Positions 1 to 8,148 of a DNA stretch of 64,000 nucleotides are shown piece after piece. Numbering within the stretch: position 1 is the first letter of the stretch; each line of letters starts with the position of its first letter. The position numbers and the translations under genes are program-made. The stretch lies in assembly GCF_009936035.1 (NCBI RefSeq), contig NZ_QWEO01000001.1:248001-312000 (forward strand), read 5' to 3'. The DNA is from Neglectibacter sp. X58. GTDB lineage: Bacteria > Bacillota > Clostridia > Oscillospirales > Acutalibacteraceae. The notes below the pieces were generated by a model. It was given only the letters and a program-made list of their open reading frames with translations, was not told where the DNA came from and searched no databases.

Positions 1-2
1 TG

Positions 3-482
3 CTCCGCTCATTGGCGGCGCTGTCCGTTGTCATATTGCTCACCGTTATAACTGCCAACGCCCAGCATTATTTTGCGATCTGGTATGACGCTGATGTGGA
101 AAAGGAATGGGTGGGGGAGGATATCTATATTGTAAATGAAAATGCCACGCTGACGGTATTGGGCTTTGAACATATCCCGCCAACGGAACGTGCAGGCGCA
201 CGCGTAGACATCATGGTGAATATCCATGGGGACGCCGAACTGCCCTGGCACTATGACGGCAATAACTATCGGCTGCAATATTATCAGGACGGAAAATGGT
301 ATGTGGTAGGCCACCCGCTTGCCGTACCCGCAGTAGGAGCAAATTGGATGCCTGCCGGTGACACGGTGATGCGTTACCGGATACCGCTGACTGTGTTGCA
401 GCAGTCCGGTACCTTTCGGTTATATGTTTATCCTTTAGGCTTTTGCGATGTTCCAGGTTTGAACGACACAGACGGCTGCTGA
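3..482 (+). CDS. C-terminal part of a secreted or anchored Ig-like protein (partial)
   Basis: The frame is open from the left edge, so the true start lies outside the window (first possible start is a TTG at 12). The first visible residues are hydrophobic (LSVVILLTVITA), like a signal peptide or single membrane anchor. The remaining ~130 residues are beta-rich, with the strand LQYYQDGKWYVV, a Gly/Pro turn and a final strand GTFRLYVYP. This resembles the bacterial Ig-like domains (Big_14 type) on Clostridia surface and lipoproteins. No catalytic motif is visible, so no function is assigned. It ends at a bidirectional terminator facing serA. Confidence 0.6.
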   Translation, partial: LRSLAALSVVILLTVITANAQHYFAIWYDADVEKEWVGEDIYIVNENATLTVLGFEHIPPTERAGARVDIMVNIHGDAELPWHYDGNNYRLQYYQDGKWYVVGHPLAVPAVGANWMPAGDTVMRYRIPLTVLQQSGTFRLYVYPLGFCDVPGLNDTDGC

Positions 483-500
483 AACAAAAATAATAGAGAA

Positions 501-528
501 AACCGGCGGGGCGCAAGCTCTGCCGGTT
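501..528. terminator. Bidirectional terminator between the Ig-like gene and serA
   Basis: Arms AACCGGCGGGGC and GCTCTGCCGGTT close on a GCAA loop; ten of twelve positions are Watson-Crick and two are G-U. T-rich tracts follow on both strands (CTTTCT on plus; TTCTCTATTATTTTT on minus), so it can end both convergent genes. Confidence 0.8.
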
Positions 529-555
529 CTTTCTATGCCATTTTTTCAGTTCAAA

Positions 556-1713
556 TTACTCAATCACCCGGATCTTCACCACATGCTCCAGTTTCGAGAA
601 GGTGCCCCCGGGCAGATCCCCGGTCACGTCCAGAATGGTGTAGGCATATTCCCCCCGGGACTTGCTCTGCATGTTCTCAATGTTAATCCCGGCCTGGCCG
701 CAGGCAGCGGCAAAGATGGCAATGGTGTTGGGCAGGTTCTTGTGAATCAGGCACACCCGCTTGGTGCCCGGCTCCCGGGCCATAGAGAGGGAGGGCAGGT
801 TCACAGCATTTTTGATGTTGCCGTTTTCCAGATAGTCCTTCATCTGATCCACAGCCATCTCCGCGCAATTGTCCTCGCTTTCCGGTGTGGAAGCGCCCAG
901 GTGGGGGAGGGCCGTCACATTCTCCGCGCCAATCAGGCAGTCAGCCGGGAAGTCTGTGGCGTAAGCCGCCATCTTGCCGCTTGCAAGAGCCTCGCAGAGC
1001 GCGGCACTGTCGCACAGCTCCCCCCGGGCGAAGTTTAAAAGCCGCACGCCGTCCCTCATCTTGCCAATGGTCTCCCCGTTTATCATACCCTTTGTGTCTT
1101 TGGTCGCAGGCAGATGCAGGGAGATATAGTCGCAGTTTGCGTAAATCTCGTCTAAAGAAAGGGAGCGCTTCACAGAGCTGGAAAGCCGCCAGGCCGCCTC
1201 CACAGAGAGGAAGGGGTCATAGCCGTAAACCGTCATGCCCAAGGCCTCGGCGGCATTTGCCACCAGGATGCCGATGGCCCCCAGGCCCACCACGCCCAGG
1301 GTTTTGCCGCTGATTTCCGGCCCCGCAAACTGGGACTTGCCCTTCTCCACCAGCTTGCCCACAGCGTCGCCTTCCCCCTTAAGGGTTTTCACCCAGTCCA
1401 TGGCGGCGGGGATTTTCCGGGAGGTGAGCAGCAGGGCGCACAGCACCAGCTCTTTCACAGCATTGGCGTTAGCCCCCGGGGTATTGAACACCACAATGCC
1501 CTTTTCCGTGCATTTGTCCACAGGGATATTGTTCACCCCAGCCCCAGCCCTGGCTATAGCCAGCAGGGTTTCCGGCAAATCCATGTCGTGCATGGCGGCA
1601 GAGCGCACGAGAATGCCCTCTGGCTCCTGTATTTCCGGGGAGAAGGTGTAAGCCTCCCCAAAGCGTTTGGTGCCCACAGGACTTATCTTGTTTAAGCACA
1701 GTATCTTATGCAT
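556..1713 (-). CDS. serA: D-3-phosphoglycerate dehydrogenase
   Basis: Catalyses NAD-dependent oxidation of 3-phosphoglycerate, the first committed step of serine synthesis. The 385-residue product shows the D-2-hydroxyacid dehydrogenase layout: an N-terminal substrate domain, the Rossmann motif GLGAIG at ~143-148, the arginine of NFARGEL, the catalytic histidine of LPHLGAST, and a C-terminal ACT domain (~318-385) that in relatives binds serine for feedback control. The ATG at 1713 is chosen because AAAGGATGG lies 8 nt upstream; a 13-codon extension is possible but lacks a ribosome site. serC lies 41 bp upstream, so the two form an operon. This is the short SerA type common in Clostridia. Confidence 0.95.
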   Translation of the reverse strand: MHKILCLNKISPVGTKRFGEAYTFSPEIQEPEGILVRSAAMHDMDLPETLLAIARAGAGVNNIPVDKCTEKGIVVFNTPGANANAVKELVLCALLLTSRKIPAAMDWVKTLKGEGDAVGKLVEKGKSQFAGPEISGKTLGVVGLGAIGILVANAAEALGMTVYGYDPFLSVEAAWRLSSSVKRSLSLDEIYANCDYISLHLPATKDTKGMINGETIGKMRDGVRLLNFARGELCDSAALCEALASGKMAAYATDFPADCLIGAENVTALPHLGASTPESEDNCAEMAVDQMKDYLENGNIKNAVNLPSLSMAREPGTKRVCLIHKNLPNTIAIFAAACGQAGINIENMQSKSRGEYAYTILDVTGDLPGGTFSKLEHVVKIRVIE

Positions 1714-1754
1714 GTTGCATACCATCCTTTCCGTCCATTCATTATGGCTCAAAA

Positions 1755-2840
1755 TTACCCGTTGGCCTTCTCAAAATCCCGCATAAAGGCCACCAGCTTT
1801 TCAATGCCCTCCACAGGCATGGCGTTGTAGATGGAAGCCCGCATACCGCCCACACTGCGGTGGCCCTTCAGGTTCACAAATCCCGCTGCGGCGGCCTCCT
1901 TTACAAATTTTGCGTCCATGTCCGCGTCCCCCGTCACAAAGGTGACGTTCATAATGGACCGGCTGTCTTTCCTGGCGCAGGGCTTAAACAGCTTGGAGCT
2001 GTCCAGGAAATCATAGAGCAGTTGGGCCTTTTTCACGTTGCGCTCCTCCATTTTGGCAAGGCCGCCAATGTCGTTCTGAATCCACTCCAGCACCAGCTTG
2101 CACATATAAATAGACCAGCAGGGAGGGGTATTGTACATGGAATCGTTTTTCGCCATCACGTCATACATAAACATGGTGGGAGTGCCCGGAAGCGTCTCGC
2201 CAATGAGATCCTCCCGCACGATAACAATGGTAAGGCCGGCAGGGGCCACATTCTTCTGTGCCCCGGCATACAGCAGGCCAAATTTGCTCACGTCAATGGG
2301 CTGGCTTAAAATGCAGGAGGAGATGTCCGCCACCAGGGGCACATCGCCGGTGTTAGGCAGGGTGTGCCACAGGGTGCCGTAAATGGTGTTGTTCATGCAG
2401 ATATGGAAATAGTCCGCGTCCGGGCGGCACTCATTTTTGTCAATTTCCGGGATGTGGGAGAAGGTGTCCTCCTTGCTGCTTGCCACAGCCTTCACGTCGC
2501 CATAGCGGCTGGCTTCCTGATAGGCCTTTGTGGAAAACTGCCCGGACAGCACATAGTCGGCCTTGTGGTTTTTTGTCATCAGGTTCATGGGCACAGCGGC
2601 AAACTGGGAAGAGGCGCCTCCCTGCAAAAACAGAACCTTATAGTTTTCCGGGATAGCCATAACCTCCCGCAGCAGGCTCTCTGCCCCTTTGATAATGGCG
2701 TCATAGACCTTGGAGCGGTGGGACATCTCCATAACGGACTGGCCGCTGCCCTCATAGTCCATCATTTCGGCGGCAGCTTTTTGCAGTACGGCTTCGGGCA
2801 GCATGGAAGGCCCGGCAGAAAAATTGTACACACGGGACAT
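1755..2840 (-). CDS. serC: Phosphoserine aminotransferase
   Basis: Converts 3-phosphohydroxypyruvate and glutamate to phosphoserine; PLP-dependent, fold type I. The 361-residue product begins with the family hallmark YNFSAGPSMLP, has the PLP-binding lysine in AGAQKNVAPAGL (~residue 195), and ends with the GHRSVGGMRASIYNA segment. Two ATGs are available: AGGAGG sits 8 nt before the second (2840) but only 3 nt before the first (2846), so 2840 is preferred. It leads the serC-serA operon. No phosphoserine phosphatase gene lies in the window. Confidence 0.95.
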   Translation of the reverse strand: MSRVYNFSAGPSMLPEAVLQKAAAEMMDYEGSGQSVMEMSHRSKVYDAIIKGAESLLREVMAIPENYKVLFLQGGASSQFAAVPMNLMTKNHKADYVLSGQFSTKAYQEASRYGDVKAVASSKEDTFSHIPEIDKNECRPDADYFHICMNNTIYGTLWHTLPNTGDVPLVADISSCILSQPIDVSKFGLLYAGAQKNVAPAGLTIVIVREDLIGETLPGTPTMFMYDVMAKNDSMYNTPPCWSIYMCKLVLEWIQNDIGGLAKMEERNVKKAQLLYDFLDSSKLFKPCARKDSRSIMNVTFVTGDADMDAKFVKEAAAAGFVNLKGHRSVGGMRASIYNAMPVEGIEKLVAFMRDFEKANG

Positions 2841-3330
2841 TTTCATTACCTCCTAAAAATATACTTAGCTTGCTATTATTTCTGAAGGGAATATGGAAAA
2901 CTCCAAACCTGTGTTTCCAGCCATTCCGTTCAGGCGTAATACTGTACAGCAGTGCTTGGATGCAGACAGCGGACTGGCAAAATGCACAAAATATGTTCCT
3001 TTTAAAAATGACAATCCAGAAATAAAGATGACAAATTGTTTACAAAGCTGCTTGCTTTTCCTGTTTTCCATCTGGTTTTTACCAGAAAAACAGACAGTTC
3101 AGCTTTTAGACATAAATGCGTTTTGGGCCGTTTTTGTGGAAAATCACAACAAATTTCCAGCTTTTTTCAGCCCCTTGTTCCTCACAGAACAGCCTGTATG
3201 GGTTGCCCTATTATAGCGCTTTTGCGTCTAAAATGCAAGATAAAACTTTTGAAATTGCAAAATTGCACTGGGGGAGAAAAAAGGGGGAAATCTGCGGCAG
3301 AAAAAAAATCTGGCAAATTATATAAAATGT
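2841..3330. other. Intergenic region upstream of serC and the hydrogenase operon
   Basis: About 490 bp of AT-rich DNA between divergent operons. The frames present (up to ~107 codons) have no ribosome site, low-complexity Phe/Leu content and no recognisable motif. No T-box signature (AGGGTGG-type) or riboswitch was seen on the serC side, and no well-spaced serC promoter could be picked out. Confidence 0.5.
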
Positions 3331-3360
3331 TTGCACTTTGACCTCTTTATATGATATAAT
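3331..3360 (+). promoter_or_regulatory. Promoter of the hydrogenase operon
   Basis: TTGCAC (3331-3336), 18-bp spacer, TATAAT (3355-3360), a SigA-type promoter. It is the only good match before the first DRTGG gene and implies a leader of roughly 260 nt. Confidence 0.7.
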
Positions 3361-3624
3361 CTAAGCAATGAGGATGCGCAAAATGCCAAGCCTCAGGCTG
3401 CCCCATGGCGGAGCAGCCCCTACCCTTAAAATGAGAAGCCTTGCCCCTGGGCGCTGTGCAAACCGTTCCGGCAGCTTTTACGGGATTCTATCGGGATTTT
3501 TTAAAATGCGATAATTTTTTCCGTGTTTTCCTTGGATCTTGTAAGGTTTCCTCGAAACTCCTTGCACAGTTCTGGCAGTGTGGCTTCTAACAGCAAATTT
3601 TTAATCCGGGAGGAAAACCAGTCT
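3361..3624 (+). promoter_or_regulatory. Long untranslated leader of the hydrogenase operon
   Basis: Roughly 260 nt from the predicted transcription start to the first ATG, with no convincing ORF. It contains the short direct repeat CGGGATT twice (around 3480-3500) followed by a T/A-rich run. No known riboswitch or Rex-type operator (TTGTTAA-N4-TTAACAA) was recognised. The length suggests RNA-level control but shows no identified mechanism. Confidence 0.4.
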
Positions 3625-3972
3625 ATGAAAGTAAGGGACATTATTGACATCCTGAAGTGCGAGGTTTTGAACGAAGGGAGCCTGGACGAGGAAGTGAAAA
3701 CAGCCTGCGGCAGCGATATGATGAGCGACGTGCTGGCTTTTGTAAAGGATCAGTCTGTGCTGCTGACAGGCCTGATGAATCCCCAGGTGGTGCGAACGGC
3801 GGAAATGATGGACATGCACTGCATTGTGTTTGTGCGGGGCAAGGAAGTGAATCCCGGCGTGGTGGATTTGGCAAAGCAAAAGGACATTACCGTTCTTGCC
3901 ACTCCTTATCGTATGTTTACGGCCTGCGGGCTGTTATATTCCAATGGTCTGCGGGGAGGGTGTGATATCTGA
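3625..3972 (+). CDS. DRTGG-domain protein, first copy in the hydrogenase operon
   Basis: A 115-residue protein (MKVRDIIDILKCEVLNEG...) matching the stand-alone DRTGG domains found in clostridial [FeFe] hydrogenase operons. This domain is also found in phosphotransacetylase and CBS-domain proteins, where it is thought to be a ligand-sensing or regulatory module; no enzyme activity is known. The start at 3625 is preferred because GGGAGG lies 11 nt upstream and homologues begin here. Its stop overlaps the next ATG by one base, implying coupled translation with the ATPase-domain gene. A role in redox or nucleotide sensing is inferred. Confidence 0.8.
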   Translation: MKVRDIIDILKCEVLNEGSLDEEVKTACGSDMMSDVLAFVKDQSVLLTGLMNPQVVRTAEMMDMHCIVFVRGKEVNPGVVDLAKQKDITVLATPYRMFTACGLLYSNGLRGGCDI

Positions 3973-4400
3973 TGAGTATGCTGCATTTACATTATGATGT
4001 GCCTGGAGACGACTTCACCCGGGCCGGCGAAGCCTCTGGCGACGTGAAACATAAGCTGAAACGCCTGGGCTACGAGCCTGACGCCATCCGCCGCGTAGCC
4101 ATTGCGATGTACGAAGGGGAAATCAACATGGTTATCCATGCGGGCGGCGGCGAAGCCACTGTGGATATTGATCCCGACAAGGTAGACATCCTTCTGCAGG
4201 ACCATGGCCCCGGCATTGCCGATGTATCCAAAGCTATGCAGGCCGGCTGGTCCACAGCCCCGGATAACGTTCGGTCTTTGGGCTTTGGGGCGGGAATGGG
4301 CCTGCCCAACATGAAAAAATACACAGATCTGATGGAAATCCAGTCTGTGGTGGGGGAAGGCACCACCGTGCATATGGTGGTAAACCCCGGCAAGAAGTAA
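3972..4400 (+). CDS. Anti-sigma-factor-type GHKL ATPase domain protein
   Basis: A 142-residue single-domain HATPase_c protein like RsbW/SpoIIAB. It has the N-box region EGEINMVIHAGGG (~47-60), the G1 box DHGPGIAD (~77-84) and a Gly-rich lid FGAGMGLPNMKKY (~104-116). RsbW-type proteins bind ATP and act as serine kinases or partner-switching inhibitors, but no anti-anti-sigma partner is visible here. The start overlaps the DRTGG stop by one base. Such genes recur in clostridial hydrogenase clusters beside a sensory-type hydrogenase, so a signalling role is likely though unproven. Confidence 0.8.
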   Translation: MSMLHLHYDVPGDDFTRAGEASGDVKHKLKRLGYEPDAIRRVAIAMYEGEINMVIHAGGGEATVDIDPDKVDILLQDHGPGIADVSKAMQAGWSTAPDNVRSLGFGAGMGLPNMKKYTDLMEIQSVVGEGTTVHMVVNPGKK

Positions 4401-4492
4401 GCGGCGCGCGGCCCCCTAAAAGCGGGCCTTTCCCGCAAACCAAGAAATGAAGAAAGGAACGGCGGGGCCTTCTCCTTACCGGAGGCTGTGCC

Positions 4493-5842
4493 TTGCCGTG
4501 TGCATGTAATATGGTTGAGTTTTACCATTCCGTTACCCTGCACGAGGAGCAGTGCGTGGGCTGTACCAACTGCATCAAGCGCTGCCCCACCGAAGCCATA
4601 CGGGTGCGGGGGGGCAAGGCTGTCATTGCGCCCGAACGGTGCATAGACTGCGGCGAATGCATCCGCATCTGCCCCCACCACGCCAAACGGGCCAGGTACA
4701 CCCAGCTTTCCCGTATGCAGGAATTCAAATACAATATTGCATTACCAGCGCCTACCCTGTACGGCCAGTTTAACAATCTGGATGACATCGACTATGTGCT
4801 TACCGGGCTGAAGGAAATGGGCTTTGATATGGTGTTCGAGGTTTCCCGGGCGGCGGAACTTATCAGCGAGGCCACCCGCAAGCTGATGGACGCCGGGAAG
4901 CTCAAGCGGCCTGTTATCAGCTCTGCCTGCCCGGCGGTGGTGCGGCTGATACGGGTGCGTTTCCCTGACTTGGTAGACAACGTGCTGCCCCTGAAATCTC
5001 CCATGGAGACGGCGGCGGCTATGGCAAAGCAGCAGGCTCACGAAGAAACAGGGCTGCCCTATGAGGATATTGGCTGCTTCTTCATCACCCCCTGCCCGGC
5101 AAAGGTGACGGATATCAAAGCGCCTATCGGCCTGGAAAAATCCATGGTGGACGGCGCCCTTGCCATCAGCGATGTGTTCCCCATGCTCTCCAGCAAAATG
5201 GATCACCTGACATCTATCGAGCCTATTGCCAACTCAGGCATTATCGGGGTGGGGTGGGCTACCAGCGGAGGTGAATCGGCGGCGCTTTTGAACGAAAAAT
5301 ATCTGGCGGCGGATGGCATTGAAAATGTGATCCGGGTGCTGGAGGAAATTGAGGACGAGCGCATTGGCGAGTTGGACTTCATTGAGCTGAACGCCTGCGC
5401 CGGCGGCTGCGTGGGCGGCGTGCTGTGCGTGGAGAACCCTTATGTGGCCAAGGCCCGGATCCAGCGGCTGCGGAAGTATTTGCCCGTTTCCCAGAACCAT
5501 TTGCAGGGAGGGCCTATCCCCAGCCTGATGGAGTGGGAAAGCGGGTTGGAGTTCTCCAACGTGATGAGCCTTTCGGAGAACCTCCAGGAAGCCATGATGA
5601 TGATGGTGCAGATAGACGAAATGGAGCAGGAGTTCCCCGGGCTGGACTGCGGGGCCTGCGGCTCTCCCACCTGCCGGGCCTTTGCGGAGGACGTGGTGAA
5701 GGGTGGATCCCGCAAGACAGACTGCGTGTTTGTGTACCGCAAGCAGTTGCAGCAGGTGGCAAGCACCTTGTCGGCCCTGGAGACAGCTCCCTGTGTGCTG
5801 CCGCAGCGTGACGGCGAAGATTGCCAGCGGCAATCGCCCTGA
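4493..5842 (+). CDS. Diverged [FeFe]-hydrogenase-like iron-sulfur protein, probable sensory type
   Basis: Two N-terminal [4Fe-4S] ferredoxin motifs (CVGCTNCIKRCP and CIDCGECIRICP) precede an [FeFe] hydrogenase large-subunit domain with altered H-cluster motifs: SSACPAV for TSCCPxW, ITPCPAK for MPCTxK, and NACAGGCVGG for MACPGGC. A C-terminal 4-Cys iron-sulfur motif (LDCGACGSPTC) follows. This architecture is the regulatory hydrogenase-like protein of clostridial hyd clusters. A TTG start at 4493 has GGAGG 7 nt upstream; the ATG at 4511 fits homologue ends better but lacks a ribosome site. The last ~9 codons and the stop lie inside the inverted-repeat element at 5813. Confidence 0.82.
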   Translation: MPCACNMVEFYHSVTLHEEQCVGCTNCIKRCPTEAIRVRGGKAVIAPERCIDCGECIRICPHHAKRARYTQLSRMQEFKYNIALPAPTLYGQFNNLDDIDYVLTGLKEMGFDMVFEVSRAAELISEATRKLMDAGKLKRPVISSACPAVVRLIRVRFPDLVDNVLPLKSPMETAAAMAKQQAHEETGLPYEDIGCFFITPCPAKVTDIKAPIGLEKSMVDGALAISDVFPMLSSKMDHLTSIEPIANSGIIGVGWATSGGESAALLNEKYLAADGIENVIRVLEEIEDERIGELDFIELNACAGGCVGGVLCVENPYVAKARIQRLRKYLPVSQNHLQGGPIPSLMEWESGLEFSNVMSLSENLQEAMMMMVQIDEMEQEFPGLDCGACGSPTCRAFAEDVVKGGSRKTDCVFVYRKQLQQVASTLSALETAPCVLPQRDGEDCQRQSP

Positions 5843-6072
5843 GCCGACCGGGCCGGCAGGCAAGAAGCACCTGAGATGCGGGAAAGTTAAGATGTGGGTT
5901 ATCGCCGCGCGGAGGGTTCGCGCGCTTACGTGGGCAGACGCGGCGTGCCAGAACCGCGTTTTCTATAAGGGGAGTGTCCAACCGCGCTTTTATGCCTCCG
6001 GCGGTTCAGGGGCTTTGAGTCTCGCCTTCCAGCTCGGTCGGCTCGGAACGGTTGCCACTGGCAACCCTCGCC
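5813..6072. repeat. Inverted-repeat element inserted at the end of the hydrogenase-like gene
   Basis: Arms at 5813-5860 and 6025-6072 are complementary at 38 of 48 positions, including an unbroken GAGCCGACCG. Nine of the ten differences are transitions, as expected where RNA pairing is conserved. Each arm also contains its own small palindrome (TTGCCAnTGGCAA type). The ~164-bp interior is GC-rich with a GCGCG-based hairpin and no credible gene. It resembles a MITE-like or palindromic intergenic repeat. The TGA of the upstream gene (5840-5842) lies within the left arm. Confidence 0.65.
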
Positions 6073-6272
6073 CCCTGAAAACCCCACAAACCCTTTTAAA
6101 AAAGGGTTTGATCCTAAAATTAATTTTACAAATTTATTGGATTTTGTTTATAAACTCTGTGATTTAGACACTTCCCCCAAAAGGAGTGTTTACCCTTCTT
6201 TGCTAAAAAGGGTTGTAGGATTTAGGACAAAGCCCGAAGGTTTTATCACTTAGAGAGGAAGATGATGCCGTT
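6073..6272 (+). repeat. AT-rich repeat-like tail after the inverted-repeat element
   Basis: No gene. It contains a hairpin of arms AAACCCTTTT (6088-6097) and AAAAGGGTTT (6100-6109), a second ACCCTT/AAGGGT hairpin (6192-6213), the direct repeat AAAAAGGGTT, and a long-range TCCTAAA/TTTAGGA pair. This looks like part of the same dispersed repeat family or its decayed remains. The ribosome site AGAGAGGAAG for the next gene lies at its end. Confidence 0.45.
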
Positions 6273-6617
6273 ATGAAGATAAAAGAGATGGCCGAAGCTT
6301 GCGGCTGGAAGCTGCTGGCAGGGGAGGAGGGCACAGACGCCCAGGTGGACGGGTGCTACATTGGCGACCTTTTAAGCTGGGTGATGGCCCGCGCCCTTTC
6401 GGGCAACGTGTGGCTGACAGTGATGGGGAATGTGAACGCTATTGCGGTTGCTGCCCTGACAGACGTGGCGGGCATCGTGCTGGCGGAGGACGCAGCCTTA
6501 GATGAGGCCGCTAAGAACCGGGCGGAACTCCAGGGGATACCGGTGTACACCTGTCCAGAAAACCTCTATGAAACCGCTTTGAAGGTGGCAGGGCAATTGG
6601 GGCAGGGAAATGGCTGA
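6273..6617 (+). CDS. DRTGG-domain protein, second copy
   Basis: A 114-residue paralogue of the DRTGG protein at 3625 (MKIKEMAEACGWKLLAG..., GCYIGDLLSWVMARA, VWLTVMGNVNAIAVAAL). The Gly-rich GCYIGDLLS segment corresponds to the part of DRTGG domains thought to contact ligand. AGAGAGGAAG precedes the ATG. It overlaps the PHP gene by 8 bp, so the two are probably translated together. It is presumed to act in control of hydrogenase activity or expression; the ligand is unknown. Confidence 0.78.
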   Translation: MKIKEMAEACGWKLLAGEEGTDAQVDGCYIGDLLSWVMARALSGNVWLTVMGNVNAIAVAALTDVAGIVLAEDAALDEAAKNRAELQGIPVYTCPENLYETALKVAGQLGQGNG

Positions 6618-7329
6618 GTACCGCTATGACTTCCACATACATTCCTGCCTGTCCCCCTGCGGCGACAACGACATGACTCCCGGCAATATTGTGGGGATGG
6701 CGGCGCTGATGGGGCTGGATATCATCGCTATTACCGACCATAACACCAGCAAAAATGCCGCTTCCGTTATGGCGGCAGGGCAGGAGGCGGGGGTACTGGT
6801 AATCCCTGGCATGGAGTTGTGTACCGCGGAAGAAGCCCACATTGTCTGCCTTTTTGAGACGCTGGAAGGTGCTATGGGTTTTGACAGCTACATATATAAG
6901 AACATGCCCCATATTGCAAACAAGGCAGAGATTTTTGGGGAGCAGCGGATGCTTTCCCGGTCGGAGGAGCTGCTTGGGCTGGAGGAAAACCTGCTGCTGG
7001 TTTCCTCCTTTGTGGGGGTGGACGATGTGTGCGCCCTGGCAAAGGAATATGGCGGCATAGCTTTGCCAGCCCATGTGAACCGGGATTCTTACAGCGTCAT
7101 CGCCGCCCTGGGAAGCCTTCCGCCGGAAGCGGGCTTTGCCGCTTTCGAGGCCACCAGGGACTGCGACATGGAGGCGCTGTTCAGAACAAACCCGGAGCTT
7201 GAGGGGCTAAAGGCGGTGCGGGACTCGGACTCCCACTATTTGGAGACGCTGGCGGAGTCGGAAGCCAATACCATCAGCCTGCCGGAAAAGTCGGCGCGGG
7301 CGGTGCTGCAGGCGCTGGGAAAGGGCTGA
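6610..7329 (+). CDS. PHP-domain metal-dependent phosphoesterase
   Basis: A 239-residue PHP protein. Metal-binding motifs are visible: FHIHSCLSPCG (HxH) near the N-terminus, ITDHNTS (~45), the GMELCT glutamate and the late DSDSHYLE motif. The family hydrolyses phosphoesters, and related members act on nucleotides such as 3'-phosphoadenylate or AMP derivatives; the substrate here cannot be predicted. It overlaps the DRTGG gene, a pairing that recurs in clostridial hydrogenase operons and suggests turnover of a signalling nucleotide, which is an inference. Confidence 0.82.
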   Translation: MAEYRYDFHIHSCLSPCGDNDMTPGNIVGMAALMGLDIIAITDHNTSKNAASVMAAGQEAGVLVIPGMELCTAEEAHIVCLFETLEGAMGFDSYIYKNMPHIANKAEIFGEQRMLSRSEELLGLEENLLLVSSFVGVDDVCALAKEYGGIALPAHVNRDSYSVIAALGSLPPEAGFAAFEATRDCDMEALFRTNPELEGLKAVRDSDSHYLETLAESEANTISLPEKSARAVLQALGKG

Positions 7330-7647
7330 AAAGGGCATTCGAGAAATTTATACCGATATTTTGGTAACAATTTACGGTTTGTACAGGAAAATCCTGTAGC
7401 AAATTGTCGTTCTTTTCATTATAGTTCTTTTGAAGAATTATAATAGCCCTGGATTTTGATATATTTAGTAGGATGTTCAGGGACAGCCACAACAGGCTGT
7501 CCGTTAGAGGCTTTTCAGCATCTGGGCGCGGGGGGCTGGCAGGCGGTTTTGCCTTCCGGGGCGGAAAATGCGCTGCCTGAACCTGCGCGGGAAGAGGCTG
7601 AACAGGCTCTTAAGTTGCAACCATCAATATTTTGGGAGGAAAAACCT
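7330..7647 (+). promoter_or_regulatory. Intergenic region with three inverted repeats before hydC
   Basis: A 318-bp gap with no gene. It holds the perfect palindrome TACAGGA-AAA-TCCTGTA (7382-7398); arms ATTATAGTTCTT (7418-7429) and AAGAATTATAAT (7433-7444) with one mismatch and a TATAAT box inside; and the perfect hairpin GGACAGCC/GGCTGTCC (7481-7502, 6-nt loop). These could be operators, an internal promoter with a repressor site, or mRNA processing hairpins. None matches a Rex consensus. Confidence 0.5.
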
Positions 7648-8145
7648 ATGCAAAAGCGAATCAGCAATTTGCCGTTCCACGACACTCCCGAGCAGGCACA
7701 GAAGCTCGACGAAGTGATCGGGGGCCTGAAGGGGCAGGAGGGGGCTGTAATGCCCGCGCTCCATCAGGCGCAGGAAATTTACGGCTATCTGCCCTTAGAG
7801 GTGCAGCAGAAAATCGCCAAGGGCCTGAACGTACCCCTGGAGGAGGTCTATGGCGTATCCACTTTCTATTCCCAGTTCTCCTTGACGCCCAAGGGCCGCA
7901 ACCATATCTCTGTGTGCCTGGGCACCGCCTGCTATGTAAAGGGCGCTGACAAGGTGCTGGACCGCATTCAGCAGAAGCTGGGCATCAACCCTGAAGAATG
8001 TACCGAGGACGGCGCTTTCTCCCTGACCGCCTGCCGGTGCATCGGCGCCTGCGGCCTGGCCCCTGTTATGACGGTGAATGAGGACGTATACGGCCGTCTG
8101 GAGCCGGAAGAGGTTGACAGTATTCTGGCAAAATACATGGAGTAA
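7648..8145 (+). CDS. hydC: Hydrogenase subunit HydC, NuoE-like [2Fe-2S] protein
   Basis: A 165-residue thioredoxin-like ferredoxin of the NuoE / 24-kDa family. The cluster ligands are visible as CLGTACYVKGA and, ~40 residues later, CRCIGACGLAP. In trimeric HydABC enzymes this small subunit passes electrons between the flavin subunit and the hydrogenase. The ATG at 7648 has GGGAGGA 9 nt upstream; a longer frame opening at 7456 has no ribosome site and no homology. The gene is followed 3 bp later by an ATPase-domain gene, so they are co-translated. Confidence 0.9.
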   Translation: MQKRISNLPFHDTPEQAQKLDEVIGGLKGQEGAVMPALHQAQEIYGYLPLEVQQKIAKGLNVPLEEVYGVSTFYSQFSLTPKGRNHISVCLGTACYVKGADKVLDRIQQKLGINPEECTEDGAFSLTACRCIGACGLAPVMTVNEDVYGRLEPEEVDSILAKYME

Positions 8146-8148
8146 TCC

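Noticed and set aside
2893-3216. A ~107-codon frame between serC and the hydrogenase promoter
   Set aside because: No ribosome site, no recognisable motif, and an Asn/Phe-rich composition typical of AT-rich intergenic DNA.
2841-3330. A T-box or serine-responsive riboswitch upstream of serC
   Set aside because: No AGGGTGG-type T-box sequence or terminator/antiterminator pair on the minus strand.
7330-7647. A Rex redox-regulator operator controlling hydC
   Set aside because: None of the palindromes matches TTGTTAA-N4-TTAACAA or related Rex sites.
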